The notes beneath the pieces are model-generated. The model made no database searches. It was not told the DNA's origin and was given only the letters and a program-made list of their open reading frames with translations. Below are positions 43,283 through 55,190 of a stretch of DNA of 64,000 bases, in pieces; within the stretch, counting starts at the first letter, position 1; the number at the start of each line of letters is the position of its first letter. Position numbers and translations under genes: made by a program. Origin of the DNA: Anomaloglossus baeobatrachus (Eukaryota > Chordata > Amphibia > Anura > Aromobatidae); assembly GCF_048569485.1 (NCBI RefSeq), contig NW_027442251.1, forward strand, positions 186,001 through 250,000. Direction: 5' to 3'.

Positions 43283-44896
43283 TTTTGAGGCCCTCATGCA
43301 CGTCTCTATGCAGGGACAACGTGGAGCCTCCCAATTTTTGGCTGCCCTGCCAAAGGGCTATACTATAATACACCCACTTCCTGACAATGGACACTTAATG
43401 TTTTGAGGCCCTCATGCACGTCTCTATCCAGGGACAACGTGGAGCCTCCCAATTTTTGGCTGCCCTGCCAAAGGGCTATACTACAAAAGACCCACTTCCT
43501 GACAATGGACACTTAATGTTTTGAGGCCCTCATGCACGTCTCTATCCAGGGACAACGTGGAGCCTCCCAATTTTTGGCTCCCCTGCCTAAGGGCTATACT
43601 ATAATACACCCACTTCCTGACAATGGACACTTAATGTTTTGAGGCCCTCATGCACGTCTCTATCCAGGGACAACGTGGAGCCTCCCAATTTTTGGCTGCC
43701 CTGCCAAAGGGCTATACTACAAAAGACCCACTTCCTGACAATGGACACTTAATGTTTTGAGGCCCTCATGCACGTCTCTATCCAGGGACAACGTGGAGCC
43801 TCCCAATTTTTGGCTGCCCTGCCTAAGGGCTATACTATAATACACCCACTTCCTGACAATGGACACTTAATGTTTTGAGGCCCTCATGCACGTCTCTATC
43901 CAGGGACAACGTGGAGCCTCCCAATTTTTGGCTGCCCTGCCAAAGGGCTATACTATAATACACCCACTTCCTGACAATGGACACTTAATGTTTTGAGGCC
44001 CTCATGCACGTCTCTATCCAGGGACAACGTGGAGCCTCCCAATTTTTGGCTGCCCTGCCAAAGGGCTATACTACAAAAGACCCACTTCCTTCCAATGGGC
44101 ACTTCAGGTTTACAGGCCCTCATGCACGTCTCTATCCAGGGACAACGTGGAGCCTCCCAATTTTTGGCTGCCCTGCCTAAGGGCTATACTATAATACACC
44201 CACTTCCTGACAATGGACACTTAATGTTTTGAGGCCCTCATGCATGTCTCTATCCAGGGACAACGTGGAGCCTCCCAATTTTTGGCTGCCCTGCCAAAGG
44301 GCTATACTACAAAAGACCCACTTCCTTCCAATGGGCACTTCAGGTTTACAGGCCCTCATGCACGTCTCTATCCAGGGACAACGTGGAGCCTCCCAATTTT
44401 TGGCTGCCCTGCCAAAGGGCTATACTACAAAAGACCCACTTCCTTCCAATGGGCACTTCAGGTTTACAGGCCCTCATGCACGTCTCTATCCAGGGACAAC
44501 GTGGAGCCTCCCAATTTTTGGCTGCCCTGCCTAAGGGCTATACTATAATACACCCACTTCCTGACACTGGACACTTAATGTTTTGAGGCCCTCATGCACG
44601 TCTCTATCCAGGGACAACGTGGAGCCTCCCAATTTTTGGCTGCCCTGCCTAAGGGCTATACTACAATAGACCCACTTCCTTACAATGGGCACTTCAGGTT
44701 TACAGGCCATCATGCACGTCTGTATGCAGGGGCATTGGTGAACCTCACAATTTTGGACTGCCCTGGCAAAGGAAAATACTACAAAGACTCAGTTCCTCAA
44801 AATGGGCACATTAGACTCAGAGGCCTTTATGTACGTCTCTTCTCAGGGACATCGGAGTGCCACACAATGTTTTACGTAAAATCTTTCATGTATTGA
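43283..44896 (+). repeat. 118-bp tandem repeat in hAT 3' region, 13 units (H3)
   Basis: Unit starts every 118 bases from 43,283 to 44,817, with the same unit variants and order as H1. It has two more units than H2. Confidence 0.95.
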
Positions 44897-45294
44897 TCTC
44901 AAAAAGTAACATACATTAGCTCTATCTCACTATTGGGTATGTGCCCTTAACATTTCCGCTATGAAAAATCATTTTGGTGTCATTTTGGAAGGTTTTCTGG
45001 TGAGTCCGTAAAAATGGCGTAAAACGCGGACAAAATTATTCAAAGCTGTGACTTTTGAGTGATAAATGCTTCAAGGGGTCTTCCCCATGCTGTTGCCATG
45101 TCATTTGAGCACTCTTCGGAGACTTTTGTGCCATTTTTAGGGTTTCTACATGCTGCCGGTGGTCATTTCACAAAAATACTCGGGTCTCCCATAGGATAAC
45201 ATTGGGCTCGGTGCTCGGGCCGAGTACACGAGTATCTTGGGAGGCTCGGCCCGAGCTTCGAGCACCCGAGCTTTTTAGTACTCGCTCATCACTA

Positions 45295-45302
45295 CTAATA
45301 AA
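45295..45302 (+). repeat. Target-site duplication, right, of the complete hAT
   Basis: CTAATAAA, matching 37,903-37,910 exactly. Confidence 0.95.
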
Positions 45303-45816
45303 CCTAAAAAATAAAAATAAATTGAATAAAAATCATGAATGTTGTGTTATAACAGGAAATTCGGTGTAAGAATGAATATCCGGGATGAGAGTTCAGCGAA
45401 TGAGTTATAGAAATTGTTACAAAAAGGAGTGTGTACGGTTTATGCGTAAATTTTCAGAATGCGTACATGAAAATTATATGTATGTGAGAATGTCCCCCAT
45501 GCTTTGTAAAAAGTTATTTATGAAAATGTAAATAAAATATATAAAAATGCCTAATTATTTATAATTTATGAGAAAGATATATATGTATGGAAGAATGTTA
45601 TAAGGTGTCCAAGAACCATAAAGAAAAAGGGTGCATATATAATGTTAGAGGTCTAGAGTTCCACCAGGCTATATCACCCCTAAAGAAATAGAAAGAAGAC
45701 CTTACTACCTGTGTACCCCAAAAAAAGCTATATTTCTTAGCCAGGATTATGGTGGAGATATGCACAAGTGAAATAAGAATATAAAGTAATACAATAAGAT
45801 TATAAAACCAATATGT
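45303..45816. other. AT-rich hAT flank, no gene
   Basis: Sequence into which the hAT inserted. Copies at 6,481-6,994 and, inverted, 29,864-30,377. No gene or RNA is recognised. Confidence 0.6.
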
Positions 45817-48800
45817 GTGCATTCATGCACCACCCGGTACGCTACCCTTGCCAAATTGCTCACTCTAGATCCCCACACGATCCATGAAGCCGTTCCCCCG
45901 GTCACACCGCCTGCTGCCGGTTCCCACTCATCCCTGGGGGAGTTAGGCGAGTGGTATCGAGAGCTACATGTCGGCACTGATGATACCCCCATACACCACA
46001 AGGAAGGGGTATACCGGGTGGTACAGGAGTATGAGCGGGTTTTTAGCAAGCACCCTCTAGATTTTGGGCAGATTAAAGGGGTTCAACACCACATCCCTAC
46101 CGGTACACACTCCCCTATTAAAGAGAGATACAGGCCTATTCCCCCTGCGCACTACCAATGCGCCAAAGACATATTGAGGAACATGAAGGAGGCAGGGGTT
46201 ATTAGGGACAGCTGTAGTCCCTGGGCCGCTCCGTTGGTGCTGGTTAAGAAGAAGGATGGCACCATGCGGATGTGTGTGGATTACCGGAAGATTAACCAGA
46301 TAACGCATAAGGATGCTTACCCTCTGCCCCGCATCAAAGAGTCCCTGGCCTCGCTGAGAACCGCTAACTACTTCTCCACCCTTGACCTCACCAGCGGGTA
46401 CTGGCAGGTGGCCGTGGCACCGGAAGACCGAGAGAAGACTGCCTATGGGACCGTTTTGCTGTACTTGGATGATGTGATTGTGTACTCACAGACGTATGAA
46501 GCCCACCTGGAGCACCTAGCCGAGGTGTTCGCGTCCCTTGCCAAGTATGGGATGAAGTTGAAGCCCTCAAAGTGTCATCTGCTGAAACCCAGAGTGCAGT
46601 ACCTAGGACATGTGGTTGGTGCGGAAGGTGTCGCCCCCAACCCCGAGAAGATCACCGCCATCCAAGACTGGCCGAGACCGACCACAGTGAGGGAAGTGAG
46701 GCAGTTTCTGGGCCTGGTGGGATATTACCGTCGCTTCATTAAGGGGTACACAAAGATGGCTGCCCCCATGCAAGACCTCCTCGTAGGACAGACCAAGGGT
46801 GGTAGATCCCTAGTAGCCCCATTGGTGTGGGAAGAAAAGCATGAGGAATCCTTCCGCCAGCTGAGAACAGCCCTGACCGGAGAGGAAATCCTAGCGTACC
46901 CTGACTACAGCCGCCCATTCATCCTCTACACCGACGCCAGCAATGTGGGCTTGGGGGCTGTTCTATCCCAGGTCTAAGACAGAAGGGAAAAGGTAATAGC
47001 TTATGCTAGCCGAAAACTCCGACCGACTGAGAGGAACCCTGAGAACTACATCTCCTTCAAGCTTGAGCTCTTGGCACTGGTGTGGGCTATCACCGAGCGG
47101 TTCCGCCATTACCTGGCAGCAGCCAAGTTCACCGCGTACACAGACAATAACCTGCTGACCCATCTAGATACGGCCAAGCTGGGCGCGTTGGAGCAGCGGT
47201 GGGTGACCAGGTTAGCCAACTACGATTTCACCATCAAGTACCGGGCCGGCCGTACCAACGTCAATGCCAATGCACTCTCCCGGATGCCCCACCTGTCGGA
47301 AGAGGGGCCAGAGGATGATGACCTCGAAGAGATCGAGTTGCCTGCATTTCACCGGCCATTCACTGAGAAGGTGCACGTCTACCAACAACGGGTGAACCTG
47401 GATCCGCTGCCCCGACAGGACTGGCAGGAAGCTCAGGACCAGGCACCTGCTGTCCGCCTGGTCAAGACTCTAGTGGAACAGGGTTCTGCTGGGATAGACC
47501 CTGCTGCCCCTGCCGAAGCCCAACGTCTGTGGCAAGAACGGACCCGGCTATACCTACACCAGGGGAAGTTGTATCGCGAGCTGATTAATCCAAAGACTCA
47601 CGAGAAGATCCGCCAGCTGGTGATTCCCCAGGCTAACGTGCCCACCGTCCTGCAAGCATACCATGATGGTGCAGTGCACTTCGGGTGGAAGAAGCTAGAG
47701 ATGTTGTTAAGAGAGCGGTTCTATTGGAGTGGAATGCGGGAATCTGTGGAGGCCTGGTGCCGAGAATGTGGCCCTTGCGCATTGAGAAGGAAGGACGAGG
47801 CCAGCCAGAAGGCACCCCTACACCCGATCATTACACACCAACCGCTGGAGCTGGTTGCCCTTGACCATGTAAAGCTCACCCCCAGCCGAAGTGGGTACAC
47901 CTACGCTCTGACCATCGTAGACCACTACTCGAGGTTCCTGGTGGTTGTCCCAGTTAAGGACTTAACCGGCCGCACCGCTGCTAAGGCTTTCCAGGCTTAT
48001 TTCTGTTGACCGCATTGGTACCCGGAGAGGGTGCTTACCGACCAGGGTCCGGCCTTTGAAGCAGAGGTATTCCAGGAATTCTGCCAGTTGTACGGCTGCA
48101 AGAAAATCCGGACCACGCCTTACCACGCCCAAACCAATGGCATTTGTGAAAAGATGAACCACTTGGTCCTGGGCCTCCTCAAGACGTTACCACTGGAAGA
48201 GCGGAACCTGTGGCTGGAGAAGCTACCTGACCTGGTCGATATGTACAACAACATCCCTTCCAGCTCTACGAAATGCACTCCAGCATACCTGATGAGAGCT
48301 CGTCCCGGCCGGCTACCAGTGGATCTGGAAATGGGCTTGGAAGCTTCAGAAGCACTCCTGTCGACAGCTGAATGGGACACTCGGCGGAGGACACAGTACC
48401 GACAGGTCCAGGAGTATGTTGAAAAGAACTTGTGCCGGAGTCGGGGACAACAGGAGCAGTGCTTCAACAAGAAGGCGCCTGCCGGTTCCTTCCAACCTGG
48501 GGATGTAGTGCTGAAGCGGAAAAGAAGGGCCCACAAGCTGGATGATCAATGGGAAAAAAACCCGTATGTAGTCCAGCCCACAGGATGGGAGAATGGGAAG
48601 GCCTACCAGATCAGCCGTGACCAGGGGGGGACTTTGGCCACGGTTTCCCGAGACCACCTGAAGAAGTGCCCACCAGCATTGAGAGTAGCGGATGAGGCTC
48701 CAGTTCCCAGTCCAGTGGAGAAGGAAAAAGAGGTAATCCACACCATGATGGGTGATTTTCCAGCAGACTGGCCTACACAGAACGGTGCGGTGATCCTTCC

Positions 48801-49044
48801 AGTGATACTGTTCCCACAACCCGTGGATGAAGAAATGATGGAAACGGTTAACCGCGAGCCAGTGCCCAGGGAGGTACCTGTACCCAGCTCCCCTACGCCT
48901 CCGCCTGCCCCACATGATAGCAGGGAGGAGGAACTGACTGTTCCCTCTGCCCCACTGCCTGTCACCACTGACACCGGACCCCGAAGGTCCACTCGCCCCA
49001 ACCTAGGTAGACCCCCACTTAGGTACAGGGAAACTACTCTTTAA
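45817..49044 (+). mobile_element. Ty3/Gypsy fossil, copy G1c (pol)
   Basis: The longest copy. Parts in order: region before RT, RT (VKKKDG, YLDDVIVYS), RNase H (YTDASNVGLG), integrase HHCC finger (HFGWKKLEMLL... CRECGPC), integrase core (LDHVKLTPS, VLTDQGPAFEAE, TTPYHAQTNG), and a Pro-rich C-terminal tail ending RPPLRYRETTL, followed by a purine tract. No gag is seen. Broken, with at least three breaks. Young by duplication (near-identical G1a and G1b), although the damage shared by all copies is older. Confidence 0.88.
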
Positions 49045-49654
49045 AAGGGGGGGGCTTTATGTGTTGAGTGTACCAGTTTGAAAGTTTTAAATGATAAGTA
49101 AAGATGATCAACCAAAGAAGTTTACCTGATTGAACCGTGATTAAACCGGCCGTTGCCGGCAACTGTTGTCCCCGTAGGGACTGTGCAACCATTGCGTAAG
49201 GAACTGCTTACGGACAAGCCCGAGAACTTGCAGGGCAACCACAAACTTAGTGCAATGTAAATAAAAATGTTTGTTGGCTTGACACCGTTACCGCCTCCGG
49301 AGAGGCTGATTTGGGAGGATGGGCCTGGAGGAAAGGGATGGCCTAGGCCCGCCACTACCGTAACCGGTGGCGATCCTCCGGGGGTTCAGGGGTCCCCTTG
49401 GACGTGGGCCCCCTGAAAGAGACAGAACCCGCTCGGGCAACTTGGTGCTGGACTGGGGTCAAGGGGTGCTGCCCGCTTCTTAGGGGCAGCATCAGGGCCA
49501 GGTTGTTTGGGTGGGAGAAGAGCGGAAGCTGTACCGTTGTAAAATGTTTATGATGCTTTTACATGTTTTACCGTTTTATTCTTTTTCAGTTGTGAAAATA
49601 AAACCGGTGATGGACGGGCAGCCCGCGGACGGTCTGCATTTTACTATAGGGGAA
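49045..49654 (+). other. Non-coding sequence between Gypsy-1 pol and the LTR-like segment
   Basis: Begins with an A/G-rich tract and ends with an AGGGGAA tract just before TGTGGCGCCC. No gene is seen. It includes GC-rich sequence shared with 27,280-27,630. Confidence 0.6.
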
Positions 49655-50288
49655 TGTGGCGCCCTGGACAAGCCAGGTCGTCACAGGTACTACACCAACA
49701 CACTCTACACTCCGGCTAGGCACACCGAAGCTAAACACAAATCCTAGTTGCCTTCCTCCAGGGGCTGATGTCCACACCAGGGGGTGGGCCAGGCGGTTGA
49801 TCCCACCCACCGAGGAGTTCACAGTCCTGGAGGCGGGAAAAGGAGTCAGATTAGAGATCAGTTTTGGAGTTAGAGAAGTGAAGAGGAGAGGAGACTGACC
49901 GTGTCCGGGTGTGTGGCCCGGGCACTCAGCAAGGTTGGCAGACGGTGGTGACCTTCTGCAGGAGAGGCTGATTGGAGTGAACCGTACGGACCGGGGATGG
50001 GCGGTGGCCCGCCGGTACCAGATCGGGGAGTGAAGAGAAGCCAGCACCATCCGGCAGGGCCTACGGACCCCGACCAGGCTAGGAGTCGCCGTAAAACCGG
50101 TCAAATCCGTTAGCGACAGGAACCTCCAGGGTTTCCCAGCAGTCAAGACCCGATTGAAGGCAACAGCTCACACCGTAGAGGGAAGCACAGTCACCGCCAA
50201 GGCTACAGTTCCCAGGGCCAGAGCCTGCGGGCAAAAGGGGCTCCCTCAGCATCCATCCAAGCTGGGGAGCGGGTTACCGGTGGGAAGC
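49655..50288 (+). mobile_element. LTR-like sequence of a Ty3/Gypsy element
   Basis: Starts TGTGGCGCCCTGG...CAGGTCGTCACA directly after a purine-rich tract, in the manner of a 3' LTR. The start resembles that of the solo LTR at 62,633-63,425 (TGTGATGCCCTGG...CAGGTAGTTACA), so the two are probably related families. The 3' limit is a junction with Gypsy-2 RT sequence and not a clean LTR end, so the segment is incomplete. Confidence 0.55.
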
Positions 50289-50944
50289 CCGCTAGATTTT
50301 GGGGGAATAAAAGGGGTCCAACACCACATCCCCACAGGTGCACACCCACCCATCAAAGAGAGCTATAAGCCAATACCACCTTCACATTGCCAGTGTACCA
50401 AGGACATGTTGAGCAACATGAAGGCGGCTGGGGTTATCCGTGACAGTTGTAGCCTTTGGGCAGCTCTGTTGATCCTGTTAAAAAAGAATGACGGCACCAC
50501 TCCCCGTATTGAGGAATTGCTAGCTGCATTGAGAACTGCAAATTATTTTTCTACCCTTGATCTCACTAGTCACTATTGGCAAGTGTCCGTTGCTGAGGCA
50601 GACCGGGAGAAGACCGCCTTCGCCACCCCTATGGGTCTCTGCGAGTTCAAAAGCATGCCCTTCGAGCTGTGCAATGCGCCAGGAACCTTCCAGAGGCTGA
50701 TGGAATGCTGCTTGGGACAAGATTTTAGGGTGTATAAAAAGGGAGATTAGATCCCGTGATCCCAACGTATTGTTACACCTCTATAAATCACTTGTAAGGC
50801 TACATCTGGAATATGGGAACCAGTTTTGGGCTCCACATTTTAAAAAGGACATTCAGAAGTTAGAGTCAGTTCAAAGGTGGGCAACTAGACTACTACAAGG
50901 AATGGAAGGCCTCCCATATGATGACAAGTTGAAAAAGTTATTAA
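50286..50944 (+). mobile_element. Ty3/Gypsy-2 RT fossil joined to LINE scrap
   Basis: 50,286-50,717 encodes Gypsy-2 RT blocks (IKGVQHHIPTGAHPPIKE, TANYFSTLDLTS) and is broken. 50,718-50,944 is the LINE RT scrap LYKSLVRLHLEYGNQFW and KDIQKLESVQRWATRLL. After that, to about 51,085, is inverted Gypsy-2 integrase sequence. Confidence 0.75.
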
Positions 50945-51357
50945 GTGATTATTGGCTGCAATGGGGCTTTCTGGCTGGTGCCAGCCTCTCTTCTTAGCAC
51001 ACAGGAACCACAATCCCTACACCATGCTTCAATGGATTCTCTCATCCCAGCCCAGTAAAACTACATATTTTACACAGTCATAAGCAGCCAAAAGGGATCT
51101 ATTCTATTCAATTGCAAATGATCTAGATAAGACTGAGAATAAGATACTGCACGGGACATAGCAGAGTTGGTCAAGTTGAGTGGAGATGAGTTTGCTATTT
51201 GGCACAGCTTTTTGCATCAATAAAGCAAGTAAAAGGTGTGAAAGATAAAAAAAAGGGTGAAAGTGTGAAAAGTGAATTGGCCAAATTGAGGTGCATATAA
51301 AGTTTTTGCTTTCTTTCAATTCACTAATGGGGCTCATTTGAATCAGGTGAATTGAGT

Positions 51358-51372
51358 TCTGCTTTTGGAAAC
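51358..51372 (-). promoter_or_regulatory. snRNA 3' box downstream of U2 copy 3
   Basis: GTTTCCAAAAGCAGA on the minus strand, as for the other two copies. Confidence 0.75.
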
Positions 51373-51384
51373 TGGGTTAAGAAG

Positions 51385-51759
51385 GGGTGCACCGGTCCTG
51401 GAGGTACTGCAATACCAGGTCAATGCGTGGAGTGGACAGAGCAAGATTTTTTCCATCTCCTTGTTCTAAAAATCCATTTAATATATGGTCCCCAGAGAGG
51501 GGACGTATCAGATATTAAACTGATAAGACCAGATTTAATTTTTTTTTTTTTCTGTTTATCAGTAGGACTTCAAAATAACAAAGGTGATCGCCTCCCGTTG
51601 CCTGGGAACCGTCCAGGCACAAGAGGGCTATGTGTCACCAGAAGGCGCACACACTTCCTCAAGGCCGGCAGACGTGCAATCCCAGGCACCTTCCAGTACC
51701 GACCAAGGTAGCGTCCTCCGAAACTACACTTGATCTTAGCCAAAAGGCCGAGAAGCTAT
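51385..51759 (-). pseudogene. U2 snRNA gene split by a 188-bp insert, copy 3
   Basis: Third copy with the same insert at the same place and the same flanking 3' box and PSE-like element (51,811-51,821). It differs from copy 1 by single bases, such as a change in the TCTGGTCTTATCAG segment (usual TCTGTTCTTATCAG). All three copies therefore derive from one interrupted U2. Confidence 0.85.
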
Positions 51760-52199
51760 AACCCGAATTGGTTACGGCCTTGAGTGGCACCCTGGCCTAT
51801 ACCGGACACATCTTAGGGAGAGGGAGACAAACCCACGCCTACAGAAGACATTTTGTCACCCAAGCCAACCCTTGAAAAGGCTGTTTTGCAGAGCAAAAAC
51901 AAGAAGAATGGTGCTTTTTGCAGCCGCCGCCCACTGCAATGAATCTGAATAACTCCTCCTTTTGGACACAAGCACCTCCCCTCCCCCTTGCAGTCTTTCC
52001 AATTCATGATACAAAAAGACGGACGGACAGGACAGGACAGGACAGGCTGCCTGACTTTCCGTCACTGCCACCCTTTGCCATCCTTGCCCGTAGAAAGCCC
52101 TTTCATCATCCCCAAACCCTAATCTTTTCCCTTCCCTTCCCAGATGCGTCTCACTCCCTTTCATTAGGAAGTGAGCGCAGCCTTTTCTCCGTTCTGCAC

Positions 52200-52515
52200 A
52201 TGCGCGACGTTAAACACAAATGCGCAGGCGTGCGTTCCATTACCCTCACTGCATTCCACTCCCATACAGGAAGTGGGCGCAGCTATTACTACGGTCGCAC
52301 ATAAAAGAACCCACGGCCACCACTGCACATAGCTGACTCCACCACAGGACACCCACTTCTACACCAACGCAGGTAAGACAGGATCGGCACCTCTATGCTC
52401 CCGTTACAATCAGGCTCAGTCACCATGTGATAACGCTCTCAACTCTTTAGTTGCAGGCTCCCCTTGCTTCACCTCCATTGGCTGTGCTGCCATTTCCTCT
52501 CCCACCTGGAAGGTA
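52200..52515 (+). promoter_or_regulatory. Divergent TATA promoter with first exon and intron, copy 3
   Basis: TATA-like CATAAAAG at 52,300-52,307, donor GTAAGA at 52,373 and acceptor ending at 52,456. Same layout as 13,690-14,000. Confidence 0.45.
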
Positions 52516-52659
52516 TACTTTATTCCACTATTTTCCTGTTTCTCTCTTCCCCCTTTTCCCATAACCTACTTTTATCTGCATTTGTGGGGTATCTATATGC
52601 TATTTACATTTACATCATAGTTTTATTCATTAATATGGAAGGGAAGAGTGCCCATGAGA

Positions 52660-53772
52660 GTGTTGAACTGCGGAGAGCAAGAGATTAAGCTGCTCCGATT
52701 TGCCACCATTGATAAGCTGTTCTCAGTAGATACACATGCTATCCAAACAGCAGCATCCACCATTGCTTCAGCCCACCCATTCAGTGACAGCTCACCAAGT
52801 CAGCCATAGGAGTGGTGTAAGGAATTACACGTAGGCACTGACTCCACACCTTCACATCACAAGAAGGGGGTCTACAGGCTAGTGCAAGAATACGAGCAAG
52901 TCTTCAGCAAACATCCGCTAGACTTTTGAAGAATAAAAGGGGTCAAACACTACATCCCCACAAGTGCACACCCACCCATCAAAGAGAGATATAAGCCAAA
53001 ACTACCTGCACATTACCAGTGTACCAAGGACATGTTGAGCAACATGAAGGAGGCTGGGGTTATCCGTGACAGTTGTAGCCTCTGGGCAGCTCCGTTGGTC
53101 CTGTTAAAGAAGAAGGACAGCACCACTCCCCTGTATAGAGGAATAGCTAGCTGCATTGAGAACTGCAAATTATTTTTCTACCCTTGATCTCACTAGTCGC
53201 TATTGGCAAGTGTCCGTTGCTGAGGCAGACCGGGAGAAGACCGCCTTTGCCACCCCGATGGGTCTCTGCGAGTTCAAAAGCATGCCCTTCGAGCTGTGCA
53301 ATTTGCCAGGAACCTTCCAGAGGCTGATGGAATGCTGCTTGGGACACCGAAACTTTGAAACGGTACTGCTATACCTTTATGATGTTATTGTTTATTCTAA
53401 AGCAAACAAGATTTTAGGGTGTATAAAAAGGGAGATTAGATCCGGTGATCCCAACGTATTGTTACCCCTCTATAAATCACTTGTAAGGCCACATCTGGAA
53501 TATGGGGTAAAGTCCTGAGCAGGTTGATAACCATTGGTTTGAGCATGGTAGGGTGTAGTGCGCATCTTCCTGCATCGGTAAAAGCTGCAGAAGTCCTTGA
53601 AGATTTCCGCTTCAAAGGCTGTGCCTTGATCTGTGAGGACTCTCTCTGAGTAGCCATGAGGTCTGCATAAGTGTGCTTGGAAGACCTTCGCTGCAGTATG
53701 GGCCATTAGATCTTTGACTTGTACCACAACCATAAATCTCGAGTAGTTGTCTACCATCGTAAGTGCATACGT
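52660..53772. mobile_element. Ty3/Gypsy-2 and LINE fossil cluster, copy 3
   Basis: Plus strand 52,660-53,396 is the region before RT and RT, plus strand 53,397-53,508 is LINE scrap, and minus strand 53,508-53,772 is integrase core. Broken, with several breaks. It retains a few tens of bases before the RT region (ATTGATAAGCTGTTC segment) that copy 1 lacks. Confidence 0.75.
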
Positions 53773-54048
53773 GAGCTCGCCTCGATATTCTGCAACAAAA
53801 CTCCCTTTTTCGATTTCAGTTTCAGCAAACACTCCTCTTCCTGTAGAAAATATTTATCATTACCTAAGACAGTCATTCTAATGCATGACAATATTAAGGC
53901 AATTTAGTTAAAACTTGTTTTAACTCACCTTTAAGGGGATTGATGTATTTCATGGTCAATCCAGGTTTGTCAGTGATGGCACTGACATAATGTATGGCGT
54001 CTTTTTCGGGCGTTATCCTTTGCCTTTTCATTGTGAAAATCCAGTTGC
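53773..54048 (-). pseudogene. KMT5A-like SET-domain exon pair, copy 3
   Basis: Exons 53,929-54,048 and 53,773-53,840 on the minus strand with the same splice sites and phase as the other copies. No disruption of either exon is seen. It is joined to integrase on the 3' side. Confidence 0.7.
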
Positions 54049-54109
54049 CTATATCAAAGCAAATTCTACTACTTGTAAAGTATGCAGAAAATGAAATGTA
54101 GAACATATA

Positions 54110-55190
54110 ACATCAACTGCTTAGGAACGCATCATAGGTTAGTACTTAAAAGGATATTGTCATGTTCTAGTCATAATGCAAGCTGGACATTTTTCATGTT
54201 ACCCTGTAATCGCCGGCCTGTTCTAATGCTCACAAGCTAAGATATAGGCTCAGCTGCTAAGGCTTCCCTCTGCCTTCTGAATGAAACTTGAATATGTCTG
54301 GGTCACTGTGTATATAGCAGGTGCTCAGAAAAAATAAGAGTCAATTCAATAAAAATAGCTCTGGCACACTATAGTGATCAATAACGTAAGAAAAGAACTC
54401 TTGGAATGCTGAAAATTCTTTATTTGTGCAAAAGGATAATTCATCCAACGTTTCGACCTTGTTTTTAGGTCTTTATCAAGGATAAAGTTATCTAAGATCA
54501 TAAAGGGTTACAAAACCATATAAACACGTAATTAGTACATAGTACAACATAACAGTACAATATATTGCTACTTGAGAGTACAATGGGTCAAATGACCATG
54601 ATGCACATACAAAAAATTTTTCCAAAGCCATAGTGAAAACATTTGTACTGAGGAAAGAAAATTTCCACATGACCTATCTGGAGAAACATTCTGGATCAAA
54701 CAACCAAAAATAGTCAAGCAGGTAAATACACACCTATATGGATAACAGGATGATATGTGTTCAATTGTATAGCGTCATTGCCATTAAGGTACAAATGGAA
54801 AACTTGCAATCCTATATAGTGAAGGAAATGAACACATATCATATCAAAGAACACAGGAACATGGGTGTGAGAAAAACCTCAATGTTTATACTTTGTTCTT
54901 TATAATGGTGTGAACATGTATATGTCTCAGTACCTTATGCACTTGAGAATTCTAGTGAGTAGATCATGAAAGCCTATTTCAGAACTGGAATCAGTAAATA
55001 ATTGTAGGTGGAATCTAAATGAAAAGATGGTACAAGTGTTATCATGACACGTGGGCTATAACACAATGGACCGTGTGACAAAGAAGAAAGGAGAGAAAGG
55101 AGAGGAAGAAAATGCAACTACCTGTAACATTACGTGATAGTCACTGGTAAGTATCACTTGACAATTCAAGTGAAAAAGGATTCCTTTATT
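54110..55190 (-). mobile_element. PLE-A terminal region, copy 3 (truncated)
   Basis: Copy of 15,560-16,655 that stops at 55,190, where it joins an hAT 118-bp unit. The hammerhead-like core is at 54,451-54,479 (minus). Confidence 0.55.

Larger units (their letters stand above)
37911..45294 (+). mobile_element. Complete hAT DNA transposon (H3), 7,384 bp
   Basis: Bounded by 14-bp terminal inverted repeats TAGTGATGAGCGAG / CTCGCTCATCACTA and an 8-bp target duplication. From left to right: a subterminal region dense in ACTCG/CGAGT motifs, probably transposase-binding sites (37,911-38,030 and 45,180-45,290); a TCCTT(C/G)TCAGGACTATT repeat of about 70-75 bp in three units (38,281-38,480) with a CAGG microsatellite; five 196-bp units; the transposase; and thirteen 118-bp units. 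It is unusually long for hAT because of the tandem arrays. With intact ends and an open transposase it looks autonomous. Confidence 0.92.
21760..55190. repeat. Palindrome 2 (arms about 21,760-37,236 and 38,588-55,190)
   Basis: Paired features in mirror order: SET exons (22,892 with 54,048), U2 (25,175 with 51,759), LTR-like sequence, Gypsy G1, hAT 3' end, transposase (35,884 with 39,560) and 5' repeats. Mirror sums step from 75,444 to 75,680 to 76,934 to 76,940, each step being a length difference between arms: the 118-bp array, a difference in the Gypsy region, and 6 bases near 52,610. Arms are about 15.5 and 16.6 kb with an asymmetric centre of about 1.35 kb. Confidence 0.9.
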
